Of a stretch of DNA of 64,000 nucleotides, positions 51,905 through 61,209 are shown one piece after another. The position numbers and the translations under genes are program-made. Source of the stretch: Bombilactobacillus apium (lineage in GTDB: Bacteria; Bacillota; Bacilli; Lactobacillales; Lactobacillaceae); NCBI RefSeq assembly GCF_013385145.1, contig NZ_JABZEC010000006.1, forward strand, positions 62,001 to 126,000, written 5' to 3'. The notes under the pieces are model-generated. The model searched no databases. It saw only the letters and a program-made list of their open reading frames with translations, and was not told where the DNA came from. The first letter of the stretch is position 1. Every line of letters starts with the position of its first letter.

Positions 51905-53228
51905 TCCCCGTTACTGGGCAAGTAAAATTCTGCAGCAAGTAAATTCGCAGGCCGGTTATTCCAATCTTTTGTTGAATAATTGTTTAAAAGGACAAGCCTT
52001 CTCCGCCGCTGATGGTCGACTCTTAGTCCAGCTAGTTTATGGAAGTTTGCAACATCAATTAACCATCGATTATTATTTACAAAAATATTTAAATCCCCAT
52101 AAAAAATTAGCTCCGTTTTTACGTAACCTTTTACGAATTTCCGTCTATCAGATGTACTATTTAGATCGAATTCCAGAACGGGCCATTTTTTACGATGCTA
52201 CCCAAATTGCCAAAGAGGTTGAAAATCCGGGAGCAGCTAAGTTGGTTACAGCGGTGTTACGTAATCTTCAACGCCATGGCCGACCGCAAATGGCTGCCGA
52301 TTTGTCGACTAGTAAACAGTTAAGTCTTCAGGCAAGTGTTCCAGAATGGATTGTCGTCCAGCTGGAAAAACAAGTTGGATTAGAGAAAACAAAATCTATT
52401 TTAGCTAGTTTGAATCAAGCTCCGAGGAATTCTTTGCGAGTAAATTTAGAACAGACAATGGTAGCTAGTTTGCAACAAGAGTTGACAGACCAAGGCTTTG
52501 ATGTTAGTGCAAGTAGTTTAAGCCCAATTGGTTTAGTCACAACCCATGGTGGTTCTTGGAGTCAAAATGAGTTGTTTCAAGCCGGAAAATTCACGCTCCA
52601 AGATGAGAGTTCGATGTTGGTAGCTCCAGCTTTACAAGTTGAAAAAGATCAGCAAATTTTGGACGCTTGTGCCGCTCCCGGAGGAAAGACAACACATCTA
52701 GCTTCCTATTTATCTACGGGGAAAATTACGGCTTTAGACTTACACCGAAAAAAGTTACACTTAATTGAGGAAAATGCACAGCGCTTACAAGTTACGGACC
52801 GGATTAAAACTCAGGCTCTAGATGCTCGTAAGAGCCAAGAAGTCTTTGCGGCGGCAAGTTTTGATCGGATCCTAGTCGATGCTCCATGTTCGGGTTTTGG
52901 TCTGATGCGCCGCAAACCAGAGATTCGTTACGAAAAAACTTTGGCAGATATTGAACATTTGGCTCAGATTCAGCAGGATATTTTAGAAACGGTAGCACCG
53001 TTGTTGAAAGTTAATGGTTTGTTAGTGTATAGTACATGTACAATTTTTGATCAAGAAAATCAACAGGTGGTACAGCACTTTTTGCAGCAACATCCTAATT
53101 ATGCTTTAGTTCCAGTACAAACTCAGTTCGAATTATCTAAGATTCATCGCAATCAATTTGTGAAAATTTATCCCGATGATTATCAAACGGATGGATTCTT
53201 TATTGCTTGTTTAAAGAGGTTGAGATAA
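51879..53228 (+). CDS. rsmB: 16S rRNA (cytosine-967 C5)-methyltransferase
   Basis: 449 residues. An N-terminal NusB-like RNA-binding domain (about 1-140) is followed by the Rossmann methyltransferase: LDACAAPGGKTTHLA (SAM), VDAPCSGFG with one catalytic Cys, and VYSTCTIF with the second. TTG 51879 is chosen as start, 7 bases after GGGAG, giving a 26-base overlap with fmt. Standard fmt-rsmB-stp-prkC order. Confidence 0.95.
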   Translation: MVTKSLTNNPRYWASKILQQVNSQAGYSNLLLNNCLKGQAFSAADGRLLVQLVYGSLQHQLTIDYYLQKYLNPHKKLAPFLRNLLRISVYQMYYLDRIPERAIFYDATQIAKEVENPGAAKLVTAVLRNLQRHGRPQMAADLSTSKQLSLQASVPEWIVVQLEKQVGLEKTKSILASLNQAPRNSLRVNLEQTMVASLQQELTDQGFDVSASSLSPIGLVTTHGGSWSQNELFQAGKFTLQDESSMLVAPALQVEKDQQILDACAAPGGKTTHLASYLSTGKITALDLHRKKLHLIEENAQRLQVTDRIKTQALDARKSQEVFAAASFDRILVDAPCSGFGLMRRKPEIRYEKTLADIEHLAQIQQDILETVAPLLKVNGLLVYSTCTIFDQENQQVVQHFLQQHPNYALVPVQTQFELSKIHRNQFVKIYPDDYQTDGFFIACLKRLR

Positions 53229-53231
53229 TTG

Positions 53232-53987
53232 ATGCAAGTTGCTTTTCAAACAGATATTGGGCGTCAACGCCAAAATAATCAAGACTATGTCCAGGCTTAT
53301 AGCAATCAAGCCGGTGCTACTCTGGCTGTGGTTGCCGATGGAATGGGTGGTCACCGGGGTGGTGACGTCGCTTCGAAAATGGTGGTCGAACATCTAGGTT
53401 CAGCATTCGAGCAAACCCAGATGGCTGACATTGAAACGATCACTCATTGGGCCAAGGAACTCTTACTTGTAGAAAATCGCCGAGTGATTAAAGCTTCCCA
53501 AGAACAACTAGATCTTAAAGGGATGGGCACCACCTTAGTTGCCGCGGTAGTTGTTGAACCAGACTTATTGGTTCTCAATGTGGGTGATAGTCGTTGTTAT
53601 TTGTTTCGAGAGCAACAATTGCAACAGTTAAGCTTTGATCATTCTTTAGTTAATGAACTCTTAGTTGCGGGGGCAATTACTCCCTTGGAAGCTAAGAACT
53701 ATCCAAATAAAAATATTATTACCCAAAGCTTAGGCGTTTCTTCCGGTCTTGAACCGACAGCTAAACGCCTAACCCTGGAAAGTCAAGACCAAGTTTTATT
53801 GTGCAGTGACGGTCTAACAAACATGGTCTCTGAGACCAAAATCGCCGAAATTTTGGCACAACCCTTAACGACGCAAGCCAAATGTGATCTATTGGTAAAA
53901 TGCGCTAATCAAGCTGGAGGTTTGGATAATATCACAGTCTTAATCCTAGATTTACAAGCTCATTGTGAGGTCAAGCCCGATGATTAA
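53232..53987 (+). CDS. stp: PP2C-type Ser/Thr protein phosphatase
   Basis: 251 residues. The PP2C metal motifs are TDIGRQRQNNQDY, VADGMGGHRGGDVAS, GMGTTLVAAV and GDSRCYL, with LLCSDGLTNMV and GGLDNITVLIL at the end. It dephosphorylates targets of the PASTA kinase encoded next; the genes overlap by 8 bases. ATG 53232 is preferred to TTG 53229. Confidence 0.95.
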   Translation: MQVAFQTDIGRQRQNNQDYVQAYSNQAGATLAVVADGMGGHRGGDVASKMVVEHLGSAFEQTQMADIETITHWAKELLLVENRRVIKASQEQLDLKGMGTTLVAAVVVEPDLLVLNVGDSRCYLFREQQLQQLSFDHSLVNELLVAGAITPLEAKNYPNKNIITQSLGVSSGLEPTAKRLTLESQDQVLLCSDGLTNMVSETKIAEILAQPLTTQAKCDLLVKCANQAGGLDNITVLILDLQAHCEVKPDD

Positions 53988-55923
53988 TAAAGGGGATTTA
54001 ATTGCCCAACGTTATTTAATTCGTGATACTTTAGGCGAAGGCGGGATGTCTAATGTCTACCTAGCTGAAGATACCTTTTTACATCGCTTGGTAGCATTAA
54101 AGAGTCTCCGTTTTGGCTTACAGGACAATCAGCATATCAAATTACGTTTCAAACGTGAATCGGTAGCAATGAGTAAATTGTCTAGTCCATATATTGTTAA
54201 TATTTTTGACGTCAGTGCGGCTGACGATTTCCCCTATATTGTAATGGAGTATATTCCTGGGCCGACGCTAAAACAGTACCTGCATCGTAACTATCCTCTC
54301 CCTTATGCCCAAGTTGTCCAATTTATGTTGGAGATTCTTCAAGGGGTGGCAGTAGCTCATGAACACGGAATTATTCATCGGGACCTAAAACCACAAAATG
54401 TTTTATTAACGCCCGATGGTCATGTCAAAGTAACCGATTTTGGAATCGCTATTTCTTTGGGAGAACAGTCTATTACGCAGACAGACTCTACTTTGGGTTC
54501 GATTCAGTATATGGCTCCTGAACGGGTACGGGGGGTTCGAGCCACCGTCCAATCAGATATTTATGCCTTAGGGATTATTCTTTATGAAATGTTAGCTAAT
54601 CATTTACCTTTTGAGGGGACAACTTCAGTTTCGATTGCCTTACAGCACTTTAATGAATCAATTCCCACTTTAGGTAAATTAACACCGGAATTACCGCAAG
54701 CTTTGGAGAATGTAGTTTTAAAAGCCACAGCCAAAGATCCTGCGGAACGTTATGCTAGTGTTTTAGAAATGATTACGGATTTGAAGACGGTCTTAGATCC
54801 TAATCGAGCTCAGGAAAGTCGTTTTGTCCCCTTATCGGCACTTACTAAAGCTGAACAAGCATTAGAAGCCACCAAAATTCTACCTAGTTTGGCTGTGGCT
54901 GACGGTCCGACTGGAAAAACAACCGGTCCGCAAGCGGAAGTAAAAGCAATCCATCGTCCTTGGTGGCGAAAAAAACGCTGGTGGACGCTGATTTTCGGAC
55001 TTCTTTTGGCCTGTGTTCTTGGTGGTGGAAGTTACTATTGGTTTTATGCCCGCGAAGTTGCGGTTCCTGATCTAAGCAATTTAAGTGTCCATCAAGCTCA
55101 AGAAATGCTAACTAGTGTTGGTTTGAAAAGCGGCTCTTTAAGCCATCAGGTAAGTGGAAGTGTGGAGAAGGGAAAAGTAGTTCGCTCTTTACCCGCTACG
55201 GGAGTCCGCCTCAAACATCATGCCCCAGTGCGTTTAGTTTTGAGTCAAGGACCACAAATGCGGACCGTTCCCGATGTTGTTGGTTTAGCTTATACGACAG
55301 CCAAAAGTAAGTTACAACAGCAACATTTGCGGGTTAAACGTCAGAATCGTTACTCTAGTAAGGTTCCGATGGGGTTAGTTATTAAACAGGGAACCAAAGC
55401 TCACCGACAAGTTGTCAATCGTAAACAGATTGTAGTTACTGTTTCCTTAGGACCCAAGCTCCATTTGGTTAAGGTAAAATCAATTTTGGGTTATAATCTA
55501 AAAGCTGCCCAAAGTTACGCTAGCGGGGCTGGTTTAAATCTAGTTGTTAATAAAGTCGAATCTAAAGAAGATCCAGATACTGTAATTAGTCAAATTCCTG
55601 ATCCAGGAACGCAGTTGGCGCCGGGAGATGACTTAACTATTAATCTATCTGTGGGGATCAATTCAGAAGCCGATAATGCAACAACTGCTAAGACAATTAC
55701 CAAAGAAATTTCAATCCCTTATGATAAAAATCAAGGTAATACACCAGTCCAAATTTATCTTCAAGATAATAATCATAATATCCGCGATTTATATCAGAGT
55801 CTAAATATTAAAGATACAACGAAAGTCAAGTTACCCTTTACCCTAAATCGTAATGCTCAAGGGTCCTTTCGGGTTATCCAAAATAATAAAGTATTACTTA
55901 GTGATACAGTCACGAACAATTAA
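53980..55923 (+). CDS. prkC: PASTA-domain Ser/Thr protein kinase (PrkC/StkP)
   Basis: 647 residues. The cytoplasmic Hanks-type kinase (about 8-270) has GEGGMSNVYLAED, the VALKSLR Lys, HRDLKPQNVLL and DFGIAISL. A basic juxtamembrane stretch leads to one helix (about 334-356). Three extracellular PASTA domains (about 362-565) follow, then a roughly 85-residue Ser/Thr/Asn-rich tail not typical of PASTA. It senses muropeptides or lipid II and tunes wall synthesis. ATG 53980 overlaps the stp stop; earlier GTG frames are inside stp. Confidence 0.95.
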   Translation: MINKGDLIAQRYLIRDTLGEGGMSNVYLAEDTFLHRLVALKSLRFGLQDNQHIKLRFKRESVAMSKLSSPYIVNIFDVSAADDFPYIVMEYIPGPTLKQYLHRNYPLPYAQVVQFMLEILQGVAVAHEHGIIHRDLKPQNVLLTPDGHVKVTDFGIAISLGEQSITQTDSTLGSIQYMAPERVRGVRATVQSDIYALGIILYEMLANHLPFEGTTSVSIALQHFNESIPTLGKLTPELPQALENVVLKATAKDPAERYASVLEMITDLKTVLDPNRAQESRFVPLSALTKAEQALEATKILPSLAVADGPTGKTTGPQAEVKAIHRPWWRKKRWWTLIFGLLLACVLGGGSYYWFYAREVAVPDLSNLSVHQAQEMLTSVGLKSGSLSHQVSGSVEKGKVVRSLPATGVRLKHHAPVRLVLSQGPQMRTVPDVVGLAYTTAKSKLQQQHLRVKRQNRYSSKVPMGLVIKQGTKAHRQVVNRKQIVVTVSLGPKLHLVKVKSILGYNLKAAQSYASGAGLNLVVNKVESKEDPDTVISQIPDPGTQLAPGDDLTINLSVGINSEADNATTAKTITKEISIPYDKNQGNTPVQIYLQDNNHNIRDLYQSLNIKDTTKVKLPFTLNRNAQGSFRVIQNNKVLLSDTVTNN

Positions 55924-55931
55924 GGAGTTTT

Positions 55932-56822
55932 ATGCAAACTGGTAAAATTATTCAGTCACTCAGTGGTTTTTACGATGTCTTGACTACTGACCAAAAAATT
56001 ATCCGAACCCGAGCCCGGGGAAATTTTCGAAAACAAAAGATTAAACCGGTGGTTGGTGATTGGGTAGATTTTGAAGATGATTATTTGCGGAAAATTCATC
56101 CTCGAACTAATGAATTGGTGCGCCCGTTAATTGCCAATGTTGATCAGGCTCTAGTGGTTATTTCGAGTACTCAGCCAGAGTTTTCCTTTAATCTCTTGGA
56201 TCGTTTTCTTGTAGTTTTAGAGGCCCAAAAGGTGCGTCCTTTGATTTGCGTTAGTAAGACTGACTTACTTTCAACTACAGCAGCTGAAAATTTAAAGATT
56301 GAACTTCAAGATTATCAAAAATGGGGTTATCTGGTCTTTAGTACGAGTGAAATTCGCAAAGATCATGCCAGTTTTCAAAAAAGATTGACGGGGCGCGAGA
56401 CTGTCCTCGCAGGACAAACGGGTGCTGGTAAATCAACCTTGCTAAATTATTTGTGTCCTGAACTTAATTTAGAAACTGCTGAAATTTCAACGAGTTTAAA
56501 TCGCGGTAAACATACGACTCGAAAAGTGACCTTATATCCTTACGCGGGAGGATTAATCGCTGATACACCGGGCTTTTCATCCTTAGCTTGGCAGCAAGTC
56601 GATTCGGTCAAATTACCTCAATTTTTTCCGGAGTTTGTCACCTATGGTAAGGATTGTAAATATCGCAGTTGCTTACATTTAAACGAACCGGGCTGCGCAG
56701 TTAAAGAGGCTGTGGCCCAAGAACAAATTAAAGCCCGACGTTACCAAAATTATTGTCAATTTCAAGCAGAATTAAAAGAGGAACGACCAATTTATCAGAA
56801 AAAATCAACTAAAAGGGGATAA
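55932..56822 (+). CDS. rsgA: ribosome small subunit-dependent GTPase A
   Basis: 296 residues. An N-terminal OB-fold (about 1-65) is followed by a circularly permuted GTPase: SKTDLL (G4) comes before GQTGAGKSTLLN (G1) and DTPGFSS (G3). A C-terminal zinc finger (CKYRSCLHLNEPGC) closes the protein. It acts in late 30S assembly. It starts 8 bases after prkC with AAGGAG. Confidence 0.96.
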   Translation: MQTGKIIQSLSGFYDVLTTDQKIIRTRARGNFRKQKIKPVVGDWVDFEDDYLRKIHPRTNELVRPLIANVDQALVVISSTQPEFSFNLLDRFLVVLEAQKVRPLICVSKTDLLSTTAAENLKIELQDYQKWGYLVFSTSEIRKDHASFQKRLTGRETVLAGQTGAGKSTLLNYLCPELNLETAEISTSLNRGKHTTRKVTLYPYAGGLIADTPGFSSLAWQQVDSVKLPQFFPEFVTYGKDCKYRSCLHLNEPGCAVKEAVAQEQIKARRYQNYCQFQAELKEERPIYQKKSTKRG

Positions 56823-56826
56823 ATGT

Positions 56827-57483
56827 ATGCAATCAGGGAAAATAGCACCCTCAATTTTAAGTGCCGATTTTTTGCATTTGGAAAAAGATTTAATTGCTGC
56901 TAAACAAGGGGGGGCCGACTTACTGCATATTGATTTGATGGATGGAGTTTTTGTGCCTAATTTATCCTTTGGTCCAGCGATAATGCAAGACGTCCATCGA
57001 ACGGTTGATCTCCCCTTGGACGCCCATTTAATGGTTGCTTGTCCGGAAGACTACCTTAAACCGGTATTGCAAGCAGGAGCGAGCTTGATTAATGTTCATG
57101 TAGAAAGTACCAAACATATCTATCGTCTGATTCAGGAGATTAAAGTTCAAGGCGTTCAAGCCGGAATTGTTTTAAATCCAGGAACCAGTTTTTATAGCGT
57201 AGTGGATTTATTACCTCTGGTGGATAATGTCTTGGTGATGACAGTTAATCCAGGTTTTGGTGGTCAAGAATTTATTCCGGCAATGACTGGTAAAATCAAA
57301 CAATTTGCTGATTTCCGCAGGGAAGAAGGGTTAACTTATCGTTTAGAAGTTGATGGTGGAATTAACGAACAAACGATAGTTTCCTGTCGCCAAGCGGGAG
57401 CAGATATTTTTGTAGCCGGTTCTTATGTCTTTGGTCATGATCTAGCTCAAAGGATTGGAAGTTTAAAAAAGGCGGTTCAGTAA
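56827..57483 (+). CDS. rpe: ribulose-phosphate 3-epimerase
   Basis: A 218-residue TIM-barrel enzyme that interconverts ribulose 5-phosphate and xylulose 5-phosphate. APSILSADFLHLEKDL, DLMDGVFVPNLSFGP (metal and acid residues), MTVNPGFGGQ and EVDGGI are the family motifs. It complements gnd at 1154 in the pentose phosphate route. Placement between rsgA and thiN is standard. Confidence 0.97.
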   Translation: MQSGKIAPSILSADFLHLEKDLIAAKQGGADLLHIDLMDGVFVPNLSFGPAIMQDVHRTVDLPLDAHLMVACPEDYLKPVLQAGASLINVHVESTKHIYRLIQEIKVQGVQAGIVLNPGTSFYSVVDLLPLVDNVLVMTVNPGFGGQEFIPAMTGKIKQFADFRREEGLTYRLEVDGGINEQTIVSCRQAGADIFVAGSYVFGHDLAQRIGSLKKAVQ

Positions 57484-57487
57484 TAAG

Positions 57488-58141
57488 ATGAATTATCCGA
57501 TTGTTAATTTATTATTAGGCGCTCCGGAGGCTCAAAAAGAGGACTTTCGGTCCATAGAAGGACCTTGGATCGGTCTAGATCATGGCAATATTAGCTTATT
57601 AAATCAAAAGATCATTCCGGAAGTTAGTGCTGGCGACTTTGATTCTTTAACTTCTAAAGAAAAAATTCAATTAGAAGAAAATTGTCCCGATATTCGATAT
57701 GCTAATCCTGTGAAGGACTTTACAGATTCTCAATTGGGAGTTCAAATTGCGTTAGAAGATTTAAAAGCGCAACATGTTCGGATTTATGGCGCCTTAGGCG
57801 GACGAATTGATCACGAATTGATTAATTTATTTCTGCCCCTGGATTTACCTCGGAAACAAGACATTCCTAAATTAGAACTTCTAGATGCTGGTAATTCTAT
57901 TAGCTATTATTTACCGGGAAAATATCAAATAACTAAGTTAGCTTCAATGAAGTATTTAGGTTTTTTCAATCTTACACCGGTTGAGCATTTTACGATTTTT
58001 GATGCTAAGTATTGCCTCCATGACGCCAGTGTACAGCGACCAATTTCTTGGTCGAGTAACGAGTTTGTTCGGTCCACAGTTGATTTTGAATTTCAATCCG
58101 GAGTCATGGCAGTCATTCAAAGTCGCGATCAAAATAGCTAG
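57488..58141 (+). CDS. thiN: thiamine pyrophosphokinase
   Basis: 217 residues; makes thiamine pyrophosphate from thiamine and ATP. GLDHGNISLL, AGDFDSL, KDFTDSQLGVQIAL and YGALGGRIDHELINLFL are the substrate and metal sites. The C-terminal beta domain has VRSTVDFEFQSGVMAVIQSRD. It is the last gene of the long block and is followed by a terminator. Confidence 0.94.
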   Translation: MNYPIVNLLLGAPEAQKEDFRSIEGPWIGLDHGNISLLNQKIIPEVSAGDFDSLTSKEKIQLEENCPDIRYANPVKDFTDSQLGVQIALEDLKAQHVRIYGALGGRIDHELINLFLPLDLPRKQDIPKLELLDAGNSISYYLPGKYQITKLASMKYLGFFNLTPVEHFTIFDAKYCLHDASVQRPISWSSNEFVRSTVDFEFQSGVMAVIQSRDQNS

Positions 58142-58182
58142 TTTTCATAAAAGTAAGGGTTTTAGTAAAGATTATTTAATTC

Positions 58183-58222
58183 AAAAAACGTCTGGAAAAT
58201 TTGGTTTTTCCCGACGTTTTTT
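58183..58222 (+). terminator. terminator after thiN
   Basis: AAAAAACGTC.GG pairs with CC.GACGTTTTTT, with an inner AAA/TTT extension. Confidence 0.9.
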
Positions 58223-58500
58223 ATTTGGGGAGATAGTGTAATAAAACTTTATCTAACAAATTTTGTTAAGGTTAAGTGGCTAGGAAAGTTGAAAAATAAA
58301 ATTTACCAAGACTGAAGAAAAAAGAAGATCTACTCTTTGCAAATAACTTGAGTAGCATTTATTAGCATATTATTAAAACCAGAAATTAAAAGCAAAGTAA
58401 GAATTTTAAAGTTAATGAATTTTTTAAACTTTAATAGTTTGAAATCTGCGGCAAAGTTTTTTCGCAATTATTATTAATAACAAATTTGTCACATGAATGA

Positions 58501-58529
58501 TTGACATTTTTTTAAGAAATCGCTAACAT
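58501..58529 (+). promoter_or_regulatory. mannose-family PTS operon promoter
   Basis: Consensus TTGACA and TAACAT with a 17-base spacer. No sigma-54 -24/-12 sequence is seen, unlike LevR/ManR-controlled systems. Confidence 0.75.
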
Positions 58530-58535
58530 GTTATT

Positions 58536-58549
58536 CGTAAACGGTATCA
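58536..58549 (+). promoter_or_regulatory. cre-like site at the PTS operon transcript start
   Basis: CGTAAACGGTATCA matches TGWAANCGNTNWCA except the first base. It sits 7-20 bases after the -10, a position for CcpA repression. Confidence 0.65.
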
Positions 58550-58578
58550 TTTTGATCTTTGAGGAGGAAAAGCGATTC

Positions 58579-59034
58579 GTGAGTAAACAGGAAAATACTT
58601 GGGGGATTATTTTAGCAAGTCACGGTAATCTGGCTCAAGAGGCTTTGAATTCAGCAATTATGATTGCGGGACCGCAAGAACAAGTTCAAACGGTAGGCTT
58701 ATATCCGGGAGAAAATTTGGAAACTTTAATTGCTAAATATCAAGAAGCTCAAGAAGTTTTAGGACAAGAAGAATTACTTATTTTGACTGATTTAGATGGT
58801 GGAACTCCAACCAATGCTGCCGCGCAGTTTGCTTTGCAAACACCTTTGAATGTGGCAGTTTTTTCTGGTTTTACTTTGGGATTGATTTTGGAAATCTTGA
58901 CCCATCGACAAACTGATCTTGGCATTGTCAGCCAGCAGCTAACAACAAATTGGCAGGTGCCAGTTATTGATGAAGTAGCTAAATGGCAGCAATTTCAAGC
59001 TAGACTTGGATCTAATGATGAGGAGGATTTATGA
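58579..59034 (+). CDS. mannose-family PTS EIIA component
   Basis: 151 residues. The phospho-acceptor His15 is in ILASHGNLAQEALNSA, and the TDLDGGTPTNAAA segment is conserved in the EIIA-Man fold. GTG 58579 is chosen, with GAGGAGG 11 bases upstream; the longer frame begins within the cre site and promoter. EIIB starts one base after the stop. The substrate is not fixed by the sequence; mannose, fructose, sorbose and amino-sugar systems share this family. Confidence 0.9.
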   Translation: MSKQENTWGIILASHGNLAQEALNSAIMIAGPQEQVQTVGLYPGENLETLIAKYQEAQEVLGQEELLILTDLDGGTPTNAAAQFALQTPLNVAVFSGFTLGLILEILTHRQTDLGIVSQQLTTNWQVPVIDEVAKWQQFQARLGSNDEEDL

Positions 59035-59035
59035 G

Positions 59036-59509
59036 ATGGCAGTAGAGTTAGTTCGAATCGATGATCGATTGATTCATGGACAGGTAGCGACAACTTGGTT
59101 AAAGGATTATCAAATTGAGCAAGTTTTAATTGTCGATGATGCTGTTAGCCAAGATGAAATGCGCAAGACGATGGTGAGTGTAGCTGCACCAGTCGATGTT
59201 AAGGTGAAAGTTTTTTCCTCGGCTCGCTTTCAACATGTCATGCAACGAGCGCAAATTAAACGCCGTACCTTACTTTTATTAACTAATCCGATCACAGCAG
59301 AAGATCTTGTCGCAGGGGGTTTTCCTATTTCAGAAATTATTGTTGGAGGGATGCGCAGGATGCCAGAACGCGAAATTATTTCGAAGGCCGTTAGCGCAAC
59401 TGCAGCAGAACAGGCCGCTTTTCGCAAATTGGGTGAACAGCAAGTCAAGCTAACAATTCAAACGGTTCCGCGGGATGAAAAAAAAGATTTACTGAAGCTT
59501 TTACACTAG
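59036..59509 (+). CDS. mannose-family PTS EIIB component
   Basis: 157 residues. RIDDRLIHGQVATTW contains the phospho-His14. The MRRMPEREIISKAVSATAAEQAAFRKL stretch is typical of EIIB-Man/Sor. ATG 59036 with GAGGAGG 11 bases upstream, next to the EIIA stop. It passes phosphate from EIIA to the sugar bound by the IIC-IID membrane complex. Confidence 0.92.
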   Translation: MAVELVRIDDRLIHGQVATTWLKDYQIEQVLIVDDAVSQDEMRKTMVSVAAPVDVKVKVFSSARFQHVMQRAQIKRRTLLLLTNPITAEDLVAGGFPISEIIVGGMRRMPEREIISKAVSATAAEQAAFRKLGEQQVKLTIQTVPRDEKKDLLKLLH

Positions 59510-59549
59510 ACCAAGCTCGGGCAATGAGCGGAAAGGATTGAAGGCAATT

Positions 59550-60371
59550 ATGTTTTTAAGAGCATTGTTATTAGCCCTCTGGGGGAGCTTTTGTATGATC
59601 GACGGTAAAGCATTTCATTTGGGTTTCCAAAAGCCGTTATTAGCAGGAACTGGAGCTGCTTTAATTTGTGGTGATTTAACTCAAGGAATCGCGATTGCCG
59701 CTGCTTTAGAATTAATGTGGTTGGGAACTAATAACGTGGGTCTGTATACTCCACCGGATATTATCGCGGGTTCAATTATTGGAGTTTCAATTGGGGTCAT
59801 GGCCAAGGGAGGAATTGCGACCGGAATTGCGGTTGCCATGCCTTCAGCAATTTTAGTTCAACAATTAAATATCGTGGCTTTAACGCTAAATATTGGTTTA
59901 GCTCATGCCGCTGATGCAGTTGCCGAACGAGGAGAACTTTTTTCGAAAAAGATTTCTCTGCTCCATTGGTCAGGTGGTTTAATCATGGGCTTGACTCGGT
60001 TTGTGCCAATCTTTATTGTGACTCTTTTTGGTGTTCCAGTAGTTAACCAAATTTTAAAATTTATTCCTAAAAATGTTTTAGATGGCTTGAACGTTTCATC
60101 GAAGTTAGTAGCTGCCGTAGGTTTTGCGATGTTGTTACGGATGCTAATTAAGAAACAATCTTGGGTCTTTTTACTGATTGGCTATGTCTTTTGTGCCTAT
60201 ATTAAAGTTCCAACACTGGGAATTGCGATGTTAGGAATTGTAGTGGCTTACTTCTACGATTTAATGATGACCGCTCGTTCAAATCAGCAAACTTCAACTG
60301 TGCAAGTCGAAGAAACTGGAACTGGAGCAGAAGAATTGGACGATGATGATGCGGAGGACTACGACCTATGA
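59550..60371 (+). CDS. mannose-family PTS EIIC component
   Basis: 273 residues with about seven helices. ALLLALWGSFCMIDGKAFHLGFQKPLLAGT and ALELMWLGTNNVGLYTPPDIIAGSIIG are the EIIC-Man signatures. The acidic tail (EELDDDDAEDYDL) is long. Start ATG 59550; the in-frame TTG 59538 is less well placed to its ribosome binding site. The stop overlaps EIID by ATGA. Confidence 0.92.
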   Translation: MFLRALLLALWGSFCMIDGKAFHLGFQKPLLAGTGAALICGDLTQGIAIAAALELMWLGTNNVGLYTPPDIIAGSIIGVSIGVMAKGGIATGIAVAMPSAILVQQLNIVALTLNIGLAHAADAVAERGELFSKKISLLHWSGGLIMGLTRFVPIFIVTLFGVPVVNQILKFIPKNVLDGLNVSSKLVAAVGFAMLLRMLIKKQSWVFLLIGYVFCAYIKVPTLGIAMLGIVVAYFYDLMMTARSNQQTSTVQVEETGTGAEELDDDDAEDYDL

Positions 60372-61192
60372 GTGAAAAAGATCAAAACCTAATGAGTAAG
60401 AAGGACATTAAGCATTTATTTTGGCGAATGCAAACTTTGTCCATGTCAGGAAATACCGAGCGGGGAGGCAACTTAGGTTATTTGTATTCCATGTTGCCTT
60501 TCTTACGTAAGAAGTATCGTGAAGCTTCTTTAGAGGCGCGTAAAGAAGCCATGCAACGGCACTTAGAGTATGTTATTACGCACCACGTGGCTTTTTTCCT
60601 TTTGATTGGGACTTCCATGGCTTTGGAAGAAAAGACTGCCGATGATGATAAGGAAATTGTCAGCAACACTAAGGTCAGTTTGATGGGTCCTCTAGCGGGT
60701 TTAGGAGATAGTATTTTAAGTTATACTTGGTTAGCTATTTGTGGCAGTATCGGAGCTACTTTAGCGACTAAAGGGAGTATTCTAGGACCAATCGTGATGT
60801 TTCTTATGATCAACGCTTTGTGGTTTCCCTTGAAATGGTTCGGCTTAAAAGAAGGCTATGAACGAGGAGTGTCTCTATTAAGTAATTCCAATAGTAAGAC
60901 CGCTATTCAACGCTTTTCGACAGCTGCTAACGCCATGGGGACAGTGGTTGTAGCAGCCTTGGTGGTCAGCAATGTTCATTTACAATTAGGGATTAAGTTA
61001 AAGCTGGCCAAAGGAACAACCCTCAACTTTCAATCAATGCTGGATAAGATATTACCTAATTTGCTCCCAATTTTATTAACTTATGCTTGTTATTGGTACT
61101 TAAAAAAGACGAATGGAAAACATGTTGTATCTTTGATTATTGGTTTATTGGTTCTGGGAACCTTACTTTATATGTGGGGAATTATTGTTTAG
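60368..61192 (+). CDS. mannose-family PTS EIID component
   Basis: 274 residues. The soluble N-terminus FWRMQTLSMSGNTERGGNLGYLYSMLPFLRKKY and MGPLAGLGDSILSYTW are diagnostic of EIID-Man. Membrane helices lie in the last third. It couples to EIIC by an ATGA overlap and is followed after 17 bases by the monophosphatase gene. Confidence 0.93.
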   Translation: MSEKDQNLMSKKDIKHLFWRMQTLSMSGNTERGGNLGYLYSMLPFLRKKYREASLEARKEAMQRHLEYVITHHVAFFLLIGTSMALEEKTADDDKEIVSNTKVSLMGPLAGLGDSILSYTWLAICGSIGATLATKGSILGPIVMFLMINALWFPLKWFGLKEGYERGVSLLSNSNSKTAIQRFSTAANAMGTVVVAALVVSNVHLQLGIKLKLAKGTTLNFQSMLDKILPNLLPILLTYACYWYLKKTNGKHVVSLIIGLLVLGTLLYMWGIIV

Positions 61193-61209
61193 GAAGAAAG
61201 GAATTTGTA

